Shown piece by piece: positions 1 to 8,966 of a stretch of DNA of 64,000 bases. A program made the translations under genes and the position numbers. The notes beneath the pieces were generated by a model. It made no database searches, was not told where the DNA came from, and worked only from the letters and a program-made list of their open reading frames with translations. The stretch comes from Costus lasius (taxonomy: Eukaryota > Streptophyta > Magnoliopsida > Zingiberales > Costaceae). How positions within the stretch are numbered: position 1 is the first letter of the stretch; the number at the start of each line of letters is the position of its first letter. The stretch spans positions 27,019,439 to 27,083,438 of the forward strand of contig CM050450.1 in NCBI GenBank assembly GCA_027563935.2, written 5' to 3'.

Positions 1-8
1 CTGCTTAC

Positions 9-74
9 CTCTGCCCCGCTGATTTTGAGACGCTCGCTCAAAGCATTAACTTTATCCATCAAATTGTCACTCAT
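9..74 (-). CDS. TOM1-like (TOL) protein, first coding exon only (partial)
   Basis: The minus strand reads ATG at 74 and 22 codons, MSDNLMDKVNALSERLKISG then AE, ending at 9 directly before a consensus donor GTAAGC (8-3). This N-terminus matches the opening of plant TOM1-like proteins, which begin M-S/A-x-L-M-D-K-V-x-A-x-x-E-R-L-K-I and continue into VHS and GAT domains. Those proteins are ESCRT-0-like ubiquitin receptors at the plasma membrane and endosomes that sort ubiquitinated cargo towards the vacuole. The VHS and GAT domains lie beyond the left edge, so the family call rests on 22 residues plus a correct splice donor. No other ATG in this frame lies between the acceptor at 123-124 and position 74. 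Confidence 0.72.
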
Positions 75-1035
75 TTTCGTATTTTAATTTAACTGGAAGC
101 AGAAATATAAATTCTATATAATCTGTAAAAAAAGAAAAATAAGCAAAGACACTATAGTGCTTATACTCAAACAATATATGGGTACAAAAAGAGATAGCGA
201 TGCTCAGATTTAATGGAAACATCGCTTAAAGTAATTACTCATTAATGAATTTTCAAAAAAAAAAAATCATTCCTGCATCCCAGCCAAGGGAGAAGACAGA
301 TGGAACTGTACGTTTGTTTATTTAAGCAGAAGGAAGAGCATGGAATGCTTATGAAAAACCTAAGAAGGGTGTTGACCAGTGCAAGACGCATAAAAAATAC
401 GCAGAAGTAAACAATTTGACGGAGTAATGATCTTTTTTTAAAAAAAAAGAAAAAAAGAAAAAGAAAGCACTAATAATATTAGTACTATCAATGTTGCCTG
501 GTGGAACAAAAATTAGTCAGGATAGCAGTTATGAAGCATACTCCAGCGTTAAATTTGACGAGCAGCGGGTTAAATTATAAACCAACCCATCGAGAAACAA
601 AAGAATAAACTAAATCGAGCAACTATTGAAGAAACATCTTAACAGCTGCTCTGGACAAAGATAAAAAGCACTCGCTCATGCTCGTCTGTGAGAGGAAACT
701 CCGTCTAGGGTTTCGAAAGGACAGTACGGCTCCAACAGTGACATGTGCAGATTCCCATCAGGAAAACGAACCATCGCCGAACACAAGGAAAACATTGAAG
801 CGGACAGAGAAGGAAAGCCGACGAACTGAAATCCAAAAAATGTAAACAAGGAATAGGAGTTGGGTTTGAAAAGGAGCGAAGGTGAATCAAAGATTAAAGC
901 AAGAGATCAGAGCCACATCAATGAAGCATCTAAATCGACAACAACAGAAAAGGGGAAGGAGGCGGAAGATTACCTGCAGAGATGGGAGAGGGGGGACGAG
1001 GAAGATGAGAAGCAATGCGAGCAAGGGGGAGATGC
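75..1035 (-). other. 5' leader of the TOL gene with a leader intron (123-973)
   Basis: Upstream of the ATG the minus strand has a strong acceptor: a pyrimidine run ending TTTTTTTACAG with AG at 124-123. A donor, CTGCAG|GTAATC, has its GT at 973-972. This gives a leader of about 60 bp (974-1035), an 851-bp intron and a 48-bp second leader exon (122-75). The splice sites are seen directly; the transcription start is inferred from the TATA-like element. Leader introns are common in plant housekeeping genes and often raise expression. Confidence 0.5.
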
Positions 1036-1060
1036 CAAGTCTGGGTGGAGATTGGAGACG

Positions 1061-1073
1061 CAAATAAAAATAG
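1061..1073 (-). promoter_or_regulatory. Possible TATA box of the TOL gene
   Basis: The minus strand reads CTATTTTTATTTG at the edge of a G-rich plus-strand tract. It sits about 30 bp upstream of the inferred leader. It is the only TATA-like element near the leader; no other promoter element was recognised. Confidence 0.35.
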
Positions 1074-1099
1074 AGGGGGGGGTGACTACTGACTAGTGA

Positions 1100-1989
1100 G
1101 GGGGAGAGGGAGAGAGGAAGTTGTGAAGCAGCGGAAGACGCTGTCCCGGCCGTTGGATGAGGCGTGACGTGCAGTTTCGGTACAGATAGATTGAGGTCAG
1201 TTTCGCTTTCAAAGTTAGTTTCAGTTTGCCTTTTTTAGGAAATATCTTCCCCGTTTAATTTGGGAAATATGGGCCCGATTGTGTGGTAAAGCACTGGGCC
1301 TAAAATATTGCGGTTGGTGTAGCAGCTAAAAGTTGGCCAACGCGTCGGTTGGATCAGCTCCTGCTCCGCTCAGGTTTGTTCTGCTTCAAGTACATTAATG
1401 GGATTTACATCAATGGGATTTACATCAATCACTCAATATAATCTCGTAAGTCCTCCCATGTTCCTCCAACGTACGATTATCATATTGGAAGTTTTTTAGT
1501 TTTATTCCCAACAATCTCCTATAAAATTTAAAAACTTTCTTAAATATAATTAAAAATAAATAAAATATTTAAATAAAATTAAATTATTACTCATTATTTA
1601 TATTATGTGGTCAGTAATATGTACTTAAATTATAACTTTTACTAGTAAAATTACTTCCATACGAAGGACAAATAATAAATTAGTTTTGGACTATTTTTTT
1701 TAACTTAAATTTTAATAATTTTATTTTTTATGCATGAGTTGACTGATGATGGAATTGCATATTTTTTATCGTATATATATTATTCATGAGAGCTTATGAG
1801 ATTTGTCTATATCATTAACTGTAGCTATATACAAACTATCTCATGTAGCAAGCTATATGCTTTTGTTGTTCCTTTGCGTTCCTAAAAAAGAGTAGATAAT
1901 CTTCCTTGAAAATAGTTGATTTCTCATGTGCATTGGTGGTAGGTAATTTGAAAACCTTGTATAAGCTTTAGCAATTAGTAATGAAAGAG
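1100..1989. other. Intergenic, nothing recognised
   Basis: The sequence is GC-moderate up to about 1400 (with a direct repeat of CATCAATGGGATTTA near 1400-1430) and then AT-rich. No coding segment, tRNA or element boundary could be supported. Confidence 0.6.
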
Positions 1990-2413
1990 ATATGTCTATG
2001 ATTTGCTTGGTTGGTATACAATTGAAAGTGTAGGTTTGGTCCCTATCAATCTCCATAAAACAATCCAGAAATGATTCATAATGTTGGGATAACGAGGTAT
2101 GAAGTTCAAGGTAGATGATCTATGGATAAAGTCAATGTCATATTCAGAAAAGTTCTTACCACAAAATTTATCAAAGATGTCATCATATAAAGTTAAGGAT
2201 TGTTTTATAAGTGTTTTCATGAAAAAACCATGTAGTGTCCTAGTGTCACTTAAATTCTTAAGGAAAGGTTGTACTCTCATAAGAGTAAGGGGTTTATCTG
2301 ATTCTATTAGTTTCCCTTTAAAATGTACTACGCTAAGTTCTCGGGACAAGCAAGTTTCCACGAGTATTTTTTTTCCCTTAAATGTGAATTCATATCTATT
2401 ATTGCAATCATGG
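1990..2413 (-). pseudogene. Old Ty3/gypsy pol fragment (after protease, before RT), left of the chromovirus insertion
   Basis: The minus strand is open to a stop near 1996. From the insertion edge inward it reads NNRYEFTFKGKKILVE, which corresponds to the segment after the gypsy protease (usually Y-S-F-x-x-K-G-K-K). Further on it reads YDIDFIHRSSTLNFIP, a decayed version of the I-D-F-x-P-G-x-S-L-P-N block just before RT. The upstream half of the same old element is at 10756-11420 on the far side of the chromovirus, so this is the original target split in two. RT and downstream domains are missing. Confidence 0.6.
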
Positions 2414-4202
2414 TGTTATGGGCAAATTTATTTTTTTATAATAAACTTAACCACAACCGGCAGATCCCCTCGCGGAGATCTCAGCCCTACACTAGAGTTG
2501 CCCGCGACCGGTTAGGATCGCGTTGCGGAAGCTGGCCCAGCACTTTTACAAGTCCTCACACCACGTGCGCGAAGGGTTCGGTATGAATACCGCCCCTCGG
2601 ACACGAATACAAATCTCTCAACTGTGTCAAAGTGATGGAGACTCTCCAAAACACTTTGCACTCACAGAAATTTCCTCAGCCCGCGCTCCTTTCTCTACAC
2701 AGCCGAGATAGGCACCGGCGCGGCTTCAATCAATCACAAGGGGACGGTGGCGAACACCTTCAAGGGTGCCGGCACACACGTCCTGGACTTTGCAAGCAAG
2801 CAAGCAATACCTACAAATAAGCACAACCCGCACTACACATATGCGGGCGCAGATAACGCAAAGAACCGTCCGGACAAAAAGCCACACGAAGTCCGGACGG
2901 CGGTAAAGCCTCTATCCGCTACATACGAGAAAATCGTCCTACTACCACTACACACGATAGATCCGGGGAGGGTTTACCCTTGTAGCGTGCCACCACTCCA
3001 CGAGCCGAGCCCACCGAGATCCTCCGAGAAGCTGCGTCGGAAAGTCCGGTCGGAGACGAAACGAAACGCGCGCGTGAACACGCGCGTAATCTTCTCTCTC
3101 TTCCCTTCACGTTCCGCGTCCGGAACAGAGCCGACGCTCGGCCGAAACAGGGGAGGCGTCCCCTTCCTCGTCTGTCGCCGTCCGGTGACCGGAATCGCGC
3201 CGGGCGATCAGGATCTCGTCGCCGACGGGAGGAGAACTCGCCGCCGGTGTATTGTCGCCGGAGAAGCTGCCGTCGACATGAATTTGGAACCCAATGGAAG
3301 CTGTGGCTGCGTGGAATCGGCGATCGGAAAATCCGATCGCTCTCCCGCGTCTGGCTGCCGGCGCCGGAGGAGATAGTCTCCTCTTTACCTCAGGGCACCG
3401 GTGAGTCGATCTGAGAGGGAACGCCGACGAGTCCACGGCTGGAGCCTCGTCGCCGACGCCAAACAGGATGCTCTGTTCCCAGATCTAAATCTCGCCGAGA
3501 AATTGTCGTCGCCAGACCTTGCTCAAGCTCTCCGTTCGCTTGATTGCAACCGCCCCTCGACGAGGATGGGATTTCCATCTTCGTCGACCACGCAACCGCG
3601 ATCTCCACCGGTGATTGGCCGGAGATCTCGCTTCCACCGGGGCGACCTCCAATCGTCGCCCTGGGCTCGTCCACGTCGGAGTCCACGCCCGATTTCACTG
3701 CCAACGTCTTCGCCACGGAGGCACGAGTCGCCAGCCACCTTCCTTTTCCGGTGATCCCCCTCCAGCTGGCCGGAATCGGCGCCGGAGACAGCGCAGGTGG
3801 AGAGGAGGTGAAGAACAGGGGAATTTTCCCCTTCGCGTGCGAGCGAAACACCGTCGACCGGATTGAACCGGCTGAACCGGTTCGGTTCAACCTGGAAGAT
3901 GGGTTCAGGTCCGGTTCAAGGCTGATTCGACCTCAGAATCGCCCCACGGTTGACCCTCCTCGATGCACACGCTCGCAAGCTCGTGCGAGAGGGTCTGGGG
4001 TCCATGGGTCGAGTCAGAAGCCCACATCCACGTGTGAACCCACACTCCGTGGTTTGACTCAACCCTCGCCCTATGGACTTGTGTCAACCTCAGTGACACA
4101 ATCGCACACCCGAGTCGTCCAACACGACTGATGACAAGGGGTCCCGCCATCGCTCCATCTCGGTGTGCTTTGGGATTTGTGCTAAATCCCGGGAGCATCA
4201 CA
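2414..4202 (-). repeat. 3' LTR of the chromovirus
   Basis: This copy is 1,789 bp and begins (plus strand) TGTTATGGGC, ending GAGCATCACA. The first half is GC-rich in minus orientation; an AATAAA-like stretch lies close to the LTR's downstream tip (plus 2425-2440) and may serve in polyadenylation. The last seven codons of pol, including the stop, lie in this LTR (4202-4182). Confidence 0.93.
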
Positions 4203-7200
4203 TACTCCCCCACCCAAGTTCGTCGTCGCCCTCGACGACAGGCTGTCCATGTAGATCTTCAACTCCTCTTCAAACTGCCACAAATCAGAAGCTTTTTCCC
4301 ACTTAGCTTCTTCTATGGGTGCTCCTTCCCACTGCACAAGAAATTCCATCCGCCTGTTCCTCCTATACTGTCCAAGTGTTTTGTGATTCAAAATCTTTTC
4401 AATCTTTTTATCAAACTCTGCCCGAACACTAGGAGGAGCCCGACGCCCCTGAGAGCGACTGGGGTCGGTCTCGTCGGTATGAAACTTTTTCAAAAAGCTT
4501 ACATGAAAGGTCGGATGAAGCTTTAATCTGTCGGGAAGTTTCAGCCTGTAGGCTACAGCACCAACCCGTCTCAAGACCTCGAAAGGTCCCTCATATCTCT
4601 GAATAAGGCTGCGATGCGCAGTCTTGGCTGAGATCTTTCTCCACATCTGAGGTGTCAACTTTAAAAGCACAAGATCTCCAACTTCAAACTGTTCATCGCG
4701 TCTACTCTGATTGGCATAATGCTGCATCCTTCTTGCAGTGTGCTCTAAGCTATCACGAGCCTCCTGGAGCACCTCGGCATGATCTCTCGCCACCCGATAA
4801 GCTGCTGGGCACTCACCATCGGTGTGCTGCACAACATCAGCGGGGGTAAGAGGCTGTCGTCCTAACACCAACTCAAATGGTGTCTTGCCGGTAGCTGAAG
4901 ACTGCTGCAAGTTGTAGGCAAACTGCGCCGTGTCGAGGAGAGACACCCAGTTGCGCTGGCTTGCCGACACGAAGTGACGAAGGTATTCTTCAAGTAGTGC
5001 ATTTATCCTCTCCGTCTCGCCATCGGTCTGAGGATGGTTCGCTGTAGAAAACTTTAGCTCGGAACCAAGAGTCTTGAACAAGGACGTCCAGAAGTTACCA
5101 GTGAACCTGGCATCTCTGTCAGAAACAATGTCCAGAGGAAGCCCAAAAAGCTTCACCACATGCTTGAAGAATAGGTCAGCCGTCTCCTTGGCTGAACAAG
5201 GCTCAGGTGCTGCGATGAACACAGAGTACTTAGAGAACCTGTCCACCACAACAAAGATAGAAGCCTTCCCTTCGACCTTCGGTAACCCAGTAATAAAATC
5301 CATGGAAACTGAAGTCCATGGTCGTTCCGGAATAGGAAGAGGCTGTAACAATCCAGCTTCGCGCCTCCTATCGACTTTATCCTGCTGGCAGATCAAGCAG
5401 GTGCGGACATAATGATCGACATCAGCTCGCATGGAGGGCCAATAACAAGATCGGGATAATAGAATCAGCATCCTGCGCTGTCCCGGATGTCCACTCCATG
5501 CCGAGTCGTGAAGCTCTCGCAATAACTCGCGTCGAAGTCCGCTAGTCGCCGGAACAAGTGGCCGACCGCCCTCGGCCATCAGAAGGTCGTCGCCCTGAAG
5601 ATAGTAACGACGAACCTTGCCTTCTCGCACGTCGGCGATCAGCTGCTGGTATTTGGCGTCGAGAGCAGCAGCTTGCCGAATGCGATCGAGGAGATCACCC
5701 TCAATCCTCGATATAGAAGCAAGCACCACAGTGCACATCCTGCTGAGAGCATCTGGAACCACATTGGAGCGCCCCGGTCTGTGCTCCCAGGTGAAGTCAA
5801 ATTCAGCGAGGAACTCCTGCCATCTCGCTTGTTTAGGTGAGAGCTTTTTCTGCATAGCGAAGTATGTGTTGGCGACATTATCCGTCTTCACTACGAAAGC
5901 GCTACCGAGAAGATAGATGCGCCAAACTCGAAGGCAGTGGATCACGGCGACCATCTCCTTCTCGTGAGCTGAGTAACGCTGCTCCACCGGACTTAACTTC
6001 CGGCTCTCAAATGCCACTGGATGCCCCTCCTGTAAGAGCACTCCACCGATCGCTCTGTCAGAGGCATCGGTATGGACCTCAAAGGGCCGACTGAAGTCCG
6101 GCATACGAAGAACCGGCTCACTGGCGATCCTGTGTTTCAACTCTGCAAACGCAGTCTGATGCCGTTCTTGCCATAGCCATGGAGTTTCCTTCCTCAGGAG
6201 GTCAGAAAGGGGAGCTGCGATCTTGGAGTAGTCCTGGATAAATTTCCTGTAGAAATTCGCCACTCCCAGGAAAGATCGGAGCTCAGTAGGGGAAGTAGGT
6301 GCGGTCCACTCGACGATGGCACGCACCTTCTCAGGATCCATCTGGACAGTGCCATGGCCTACCACATGGCCCAGAAACTGGATCTCAGAAACAGCAAAGG
6401 AGCATTTCTCCCTCTTCACATACAGCTGGTGTTCCCTCAGTCTCTGAAACACCAATCTCAGATGCTGTAAATGCTCCTCCATCGTGGCCGAGTACACCAC
6501 GATATCATCAAGATAGACGACAACAAAATCGTCGAGTAACTGTGTCAGAACATTGTTCATAAGGTGGGAGAAGGTAGCCGGCGTATTGGTTAAGCCGAAT
6601 GGCATAACCAAGAACTCGTAGGCGCCGTACCGGGTGACACAGGCTGTCTTCGCCTCATCTCCCTCAGCTATGCGGACCTGCCAATAGCCTGATCTCAAAT
6701 CAAGCTTGGTGAAGACAGTAGCGCCCGCTAGTCTGTCGATGAGGTCCTGGATATGTGGAATCGGGTATCTGTTCCTGATGGTGATCTTATTTAAGGCACG
6801 GTAGTCAACACAGAAGCGAAGACTACCGTCCTTTTTCTTTTGAAACAGCACAGGAGCACCAAATGGAGACTTGGAGGGTTGGATGAACCCAGCTGCCAAG
6901 AGTTCATCCAACTGCTTCCTCAGCTCTACGAGCTCTGCAGGAGGCATGCGGTATGGGGGTCGGAAAGAAGGAGCTGCCCCAGGAACCAACTCAATGCGGT
7001 GATCAATCGCACGTCTGGGAGGAAGCTCCTTAGGTAGCTCAGGCGGAAGAAGATCCTGGAACTCCTCAAGTAAATTCTTCACTTCCGCTGGTACGTCGTC
7101 TGGACCTTCTACAGGGGCCGTCACCCATGTAGCCAGAAAGGTCCGCTCGCCCCGACGTAAGCCTGTCTCAAGAGTAGCAGCCGATATGTATGTACTCTGA

Positions 7201-8120
7201 GCCTTCCCTGGTCGTACTGACTTATCCGACCCAGCCAACTGTAGGCAACGAACAAAGCAAGGGTATCTCTCATCCATCACCTGGACACCCTTTAGATGAG
7301 GGACTATAGCAGCCTTCATCTTCTGTATCAACTCCAAGCCGACGATAACATCATAATCGTCCATCTGAACCACGCGTACATGGTTCTTACCCTTCCACTC
7401 CCCGAAGACAAAAGGAACATCATAGGATATTCCTACGATCTGCCGCTCCTCAGTGTTGATCGTCTTGAAGCGGTCCTGAGCAGGGGACATGCTCAGCCCT
7501 AGCCGCGTCGCCATGCCATGAGCCACAAAAACATGAGATGCACCACTATCGATCATGGCATGAACTCGATGTGAGTTCACCCTCATCTCCACGTACATCA
7601 ACTTGGTCTTCATTGTGGTGGAAGTGGCAATGGCATTGATCACCAAAGGATTCACAGTGATCAGAGGATCCTCAGATTGGGCAGCCTCCCGCTGAACAAT
7701 GGCTGCAAGTGTATCTCCCCAAGGACAATCACGCATGCGATGAGGACCTCGGCAAAGGAAACACTTCAGCTGCTGCTTGGGAGCGCCCCTAGGAGGAGAA
7801 CCGGCTGGTATGGCTTTCTTCTGGCCGGTTCCTGAAGAGGTAGCTCCTCCCTTTCCCTGCTTCTTCTTATACCCACCCTTGGGTCCTGGAGCTGGACGCT
7901 TCCCCTTATTCCTCTGAGGGGAACGTGACTTAGATGGACCAGAGGAGATAGGGGCAGATTGCTTCCTATCCCTCAAATCCACTAAGGAATCAGCTACGGC
8001 CATAGCCTCTTTGAGAGTTAATGGGCTATGTCTCCTAACTTCTAACTGTGCCCATGTCTGCATCCTCTCTAAGAAGAAGTACAAGCGATCCTCTTCTTCC
8101 ATTCGTGGTATTTCGAGCAT
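4182..8120 (-). CDS. pol: Chromovirus gag C-terminus plus pol polyprotein (PR-RT-RNaseH-IN-chromodomain), open
   Basis: There are 1,312 codons without a stop. Domains in order: rest of the gag core (1-60), CCHC zinc knuckle CFLCRGPHRMRDCPWG (120-135), aspartic protease with DSG at 191, reverse transcriptase with YLDD at 536-539, RNase H with D685 in HTDASD, integrase with an N-terminal zinc-binding region ending CLICQ, catalytic D941, D1001 and E1037 (35 residues between the last two), a GPF/Y-type module (RYEGPFEVLRRVG), and a chromodomain at about 1239-1292 (EFLVQWEGAP..WEKASDLWQF). All catalytic residues I could check are present. The start used is only the first Met after the frame break; in the ancestor gag and pol were probably one frame. 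The stop lies 21 bases inside the 3' LTR. Confidence 0.93.
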   Translation of the reverse strand: MLEIPRMEEEDRLYFFLERMQTWAQLEVRRHSPLTLKEAMAVADSLVDLRDRKQSAPISSGPSKSRSPQRNKGKRPAPGPKGGYKKKQGKGGATSSGTGQKKAIPAGSPPRGAPKQQLKCFLCRGPHRMRDCPWGDTLAAIVQREAAQSEDPLITVNPLVINAIATSTTMKTKLMYVEMRVNSHRVHAMIDSGASHVFVAHGMATRLGLSMSPAQDRFKTINTEERQIVGISYDVPFVFGEWKGKNHVRVVQMDDYDVIVGLELIQKMKAAIVPHLKGVQVMDERYPCFVRCLQLAGSDKSVRPGKAQSTYISAATLETGLRRGERTFLATWVTAPVEGPDDVPAEVKNLLEEFQDLLPPELPKELPPRRAIDHRIELVPGAAPSFRPPYRMPPAELVELRKQLDELLAAGFIQPSKSPFGAPVLFQKKKDGSLRFCVDYRALNKITIRNRYPIPHIQDLIDRLAGATVFTKLDLRSGYWQVRIAEGDEAKTACVTRYGAYEFLVMPFGLTNTPATFSHLMNNVLTQLLDDFVVVYLDDIVVYSATMEEHLQHLRLVFQRLREHQLYVKREKCSFAVSEIQFLGHVVGHGTVQMDPEKVRAIVEWTAPTSPTELRSFLGVANFYRKFIQDYSKIAAPLSDLLRKETPWLWQERHQTAFAELKHRIASEPVLRMPDFSRPFEVHTDASDRAIGGVLLQEGHPVAFESRKLSPVEQRYSAHEKEMVAVIHCLRVWRIYLLGSAFVVKTDNVANTYFAMQKKLSPKQARWQEFLAEFDFTWEHRPGRSNVVPDALSRMCTVVLASISRIEGDLLDRIRQAAALDAKYQQLIADVREGKVRRYYLQGDDLLMAEGGRPLVPATSGLRRELLRELHDSAWSGHPGQRRMLILLSRSCYWPSMRADVDHYVRTCLICQQDKVDRRREAGLLQPLPIPERPWTSVSMDFITGLPKVEGKASIFVVVDRFSKYSVFIAAPEPCSAKETADLFFKHVVKLFGLPLDIVSDRDARFTGNFWTSLFKTLGSELKFSTANHPQTDGETERINALLEEYLRHFVSASQRNWVSLLDTAQFAYNLQQSSATGKTPFELVLGRQPLTPADVVQHTDGECPAAYRVARDHAEVLQEARDSLEHTARRMQHYANQSRRDEQFEVGDLVLLKLTPQMWRKISAKTAHRSLIQRYEGPFEVLRRVGAVAYRLKLPDRLKLHPTFHVSFLKKFHTDETDPSRSQGRRAPPSVRAEFDKKIEKILNHKTLGQYRRNRRMEFLVQWEGAPIEEAKWEKASDLWQFEEELKIYMDSLSSRATTNLGGGVCDAPGI
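4203..4218 (-). other. Polypurine tract of the chromovirus
   Basis: The minus strand reads CTTGGGTGGGGGAGTA immediately before the 3' LTR, the expected plus-strand priming site. It is also translated, as part of the pol frame. Confidence 0.7.
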
Positions 8121-8725
8121 GCGGCAGAGTAAGCTCGAACATACTCATGAACTGTCCCCGTGTGTCTGATCTTATGTAAAGAGTCTCTAGCAGTCTTTGA
8201 AGTGTGTGTCGGCAAGAACTGGTTCTTCAGTTCAGCTTTCAACTCATCCCATGAGATGTCACGTGGCACCTCTTCTCCCGGAGGGGTCACTAAGGTACGC
8301 CACCAGAGCTTGGCGTCACCTGTCAGATATGCCGAACACAACTGCGCTCTCTCATAATCAGGCACCTGAGCAGTCCTGAAATACTGCTCCATATCCCAAA
8401 GGAAATTCTCAAGTTCCTTTGCACTGCGTACCCCACTGAAAGTAGAGGGCTCGGGAACACGCACTCTAGTGGTCTGCGGCTGGGAACTCCCAGCGCCTGC
8501 GGCTGAAGTAGAAGCACGGGCAGCAGCCTGCCCCTTCAAACTAGCCACCTCCAATGCAAGTCCACCAAGGGCACTGGAGAGACGTGCCAACTCAGAATCC
8601 AGGCGGGTCCCAACGGACTCGACCGCCGACCGAAGTGCCTCGAGACGCTCCATGATCGTAGCGTCTCCATCGAAGTTCCCTATCGCAGTCTCCAAGTGGG
8701 AGATGCGCTCTGCAGCTGTAACCAT
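8069..8725 (-). CDS. gag: Chromovirus gag (N-terminal and core part), frame broken before the end of the domain
   Basis: There are 219 codons from ATG 8725, about 226 bp downstream of the PBS. A helical N-terminus (ISHLETAIGNFDGD..) precedes a retrotransposon-gag core, seen in PSTFSGVRSAKELENFLWDM and LWWRTLVTPPGEE. The core continues in the pol frame: after HEYVRAYSAACS the matching sequence resumes as MLEIPRMEEEDRLYFFLERM at 8120. The frames overlap by 52 bases and differ by -1. No classic slippery heptamer is visible, so a 1-base loss is more likely than programmed shifting. Confidence 0.85.
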   Translation of the reverse strand: MVTAAERISHLETAIGNFDGDATIMERLEALRSAVESVGTRLDSELARLSSALGGLALEVASLKGQAAARASTSAAGAGSSQPQTTRVRVPEPSTFSGVRSAKELENFLWDMEQYFRTAQVPDYERAQLCSAYLTGDAKLWWRTLVTPPGEEVPRDISWDELKAELKNQFLPTHTSKTARDSLHKIRHTGTVHEYVRAYSAACSKYHEWKKRIACTSS

Positions 8726-8951
8726 TGTGATTGTGAGAAGTAACTCTGAAGTTCTGCTGGTGGAATGAGATCTGATGGTCTGACCTCTGGGTGCACTGAA
8801 AAGAGCTAAGTAGTGCTCGGTCTGTGTCGGAACTGAGCGATCAGTGAAGAGGCTGAGAGACTACGCCCCGGCGCTAGGCACCGACGTACGCACCCTCCAA
8901 ACAGCGTACACCGACGTCGATATCCCTGACAATAGACTTACACAAACTTAA

Positions 8952-8966
8952 GCTCTGATACCGGTT
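8952..8966 (-). other. Primer-binding site of the chromovirus (initiator tRNA-Met type)
   Basis: Directly after the 5' LTR the minus strand reads AACCGGTATCAGAGC. The usual plant initiator-Met PBS is TGGTATCAGAGC; here its first base is C instead of T, the other 11 match. Confidence 0.75.

Noticed and set aside
3107..4131. Overlapping long ORFs on both strands in 2500-4200 and 9000-10750
   Set aside because: They lie in the two LTR copies, are GC-rich chance frames, differ in frame survival between copies and match no protein.
8069..8120. Programmed -1 frameshift signal between gag and pol
   Set aside because: No X-XXY-YYZ heptamer or clear downstream pseudoknot is visible, and the break lies inside the gag core rather than between proteins.
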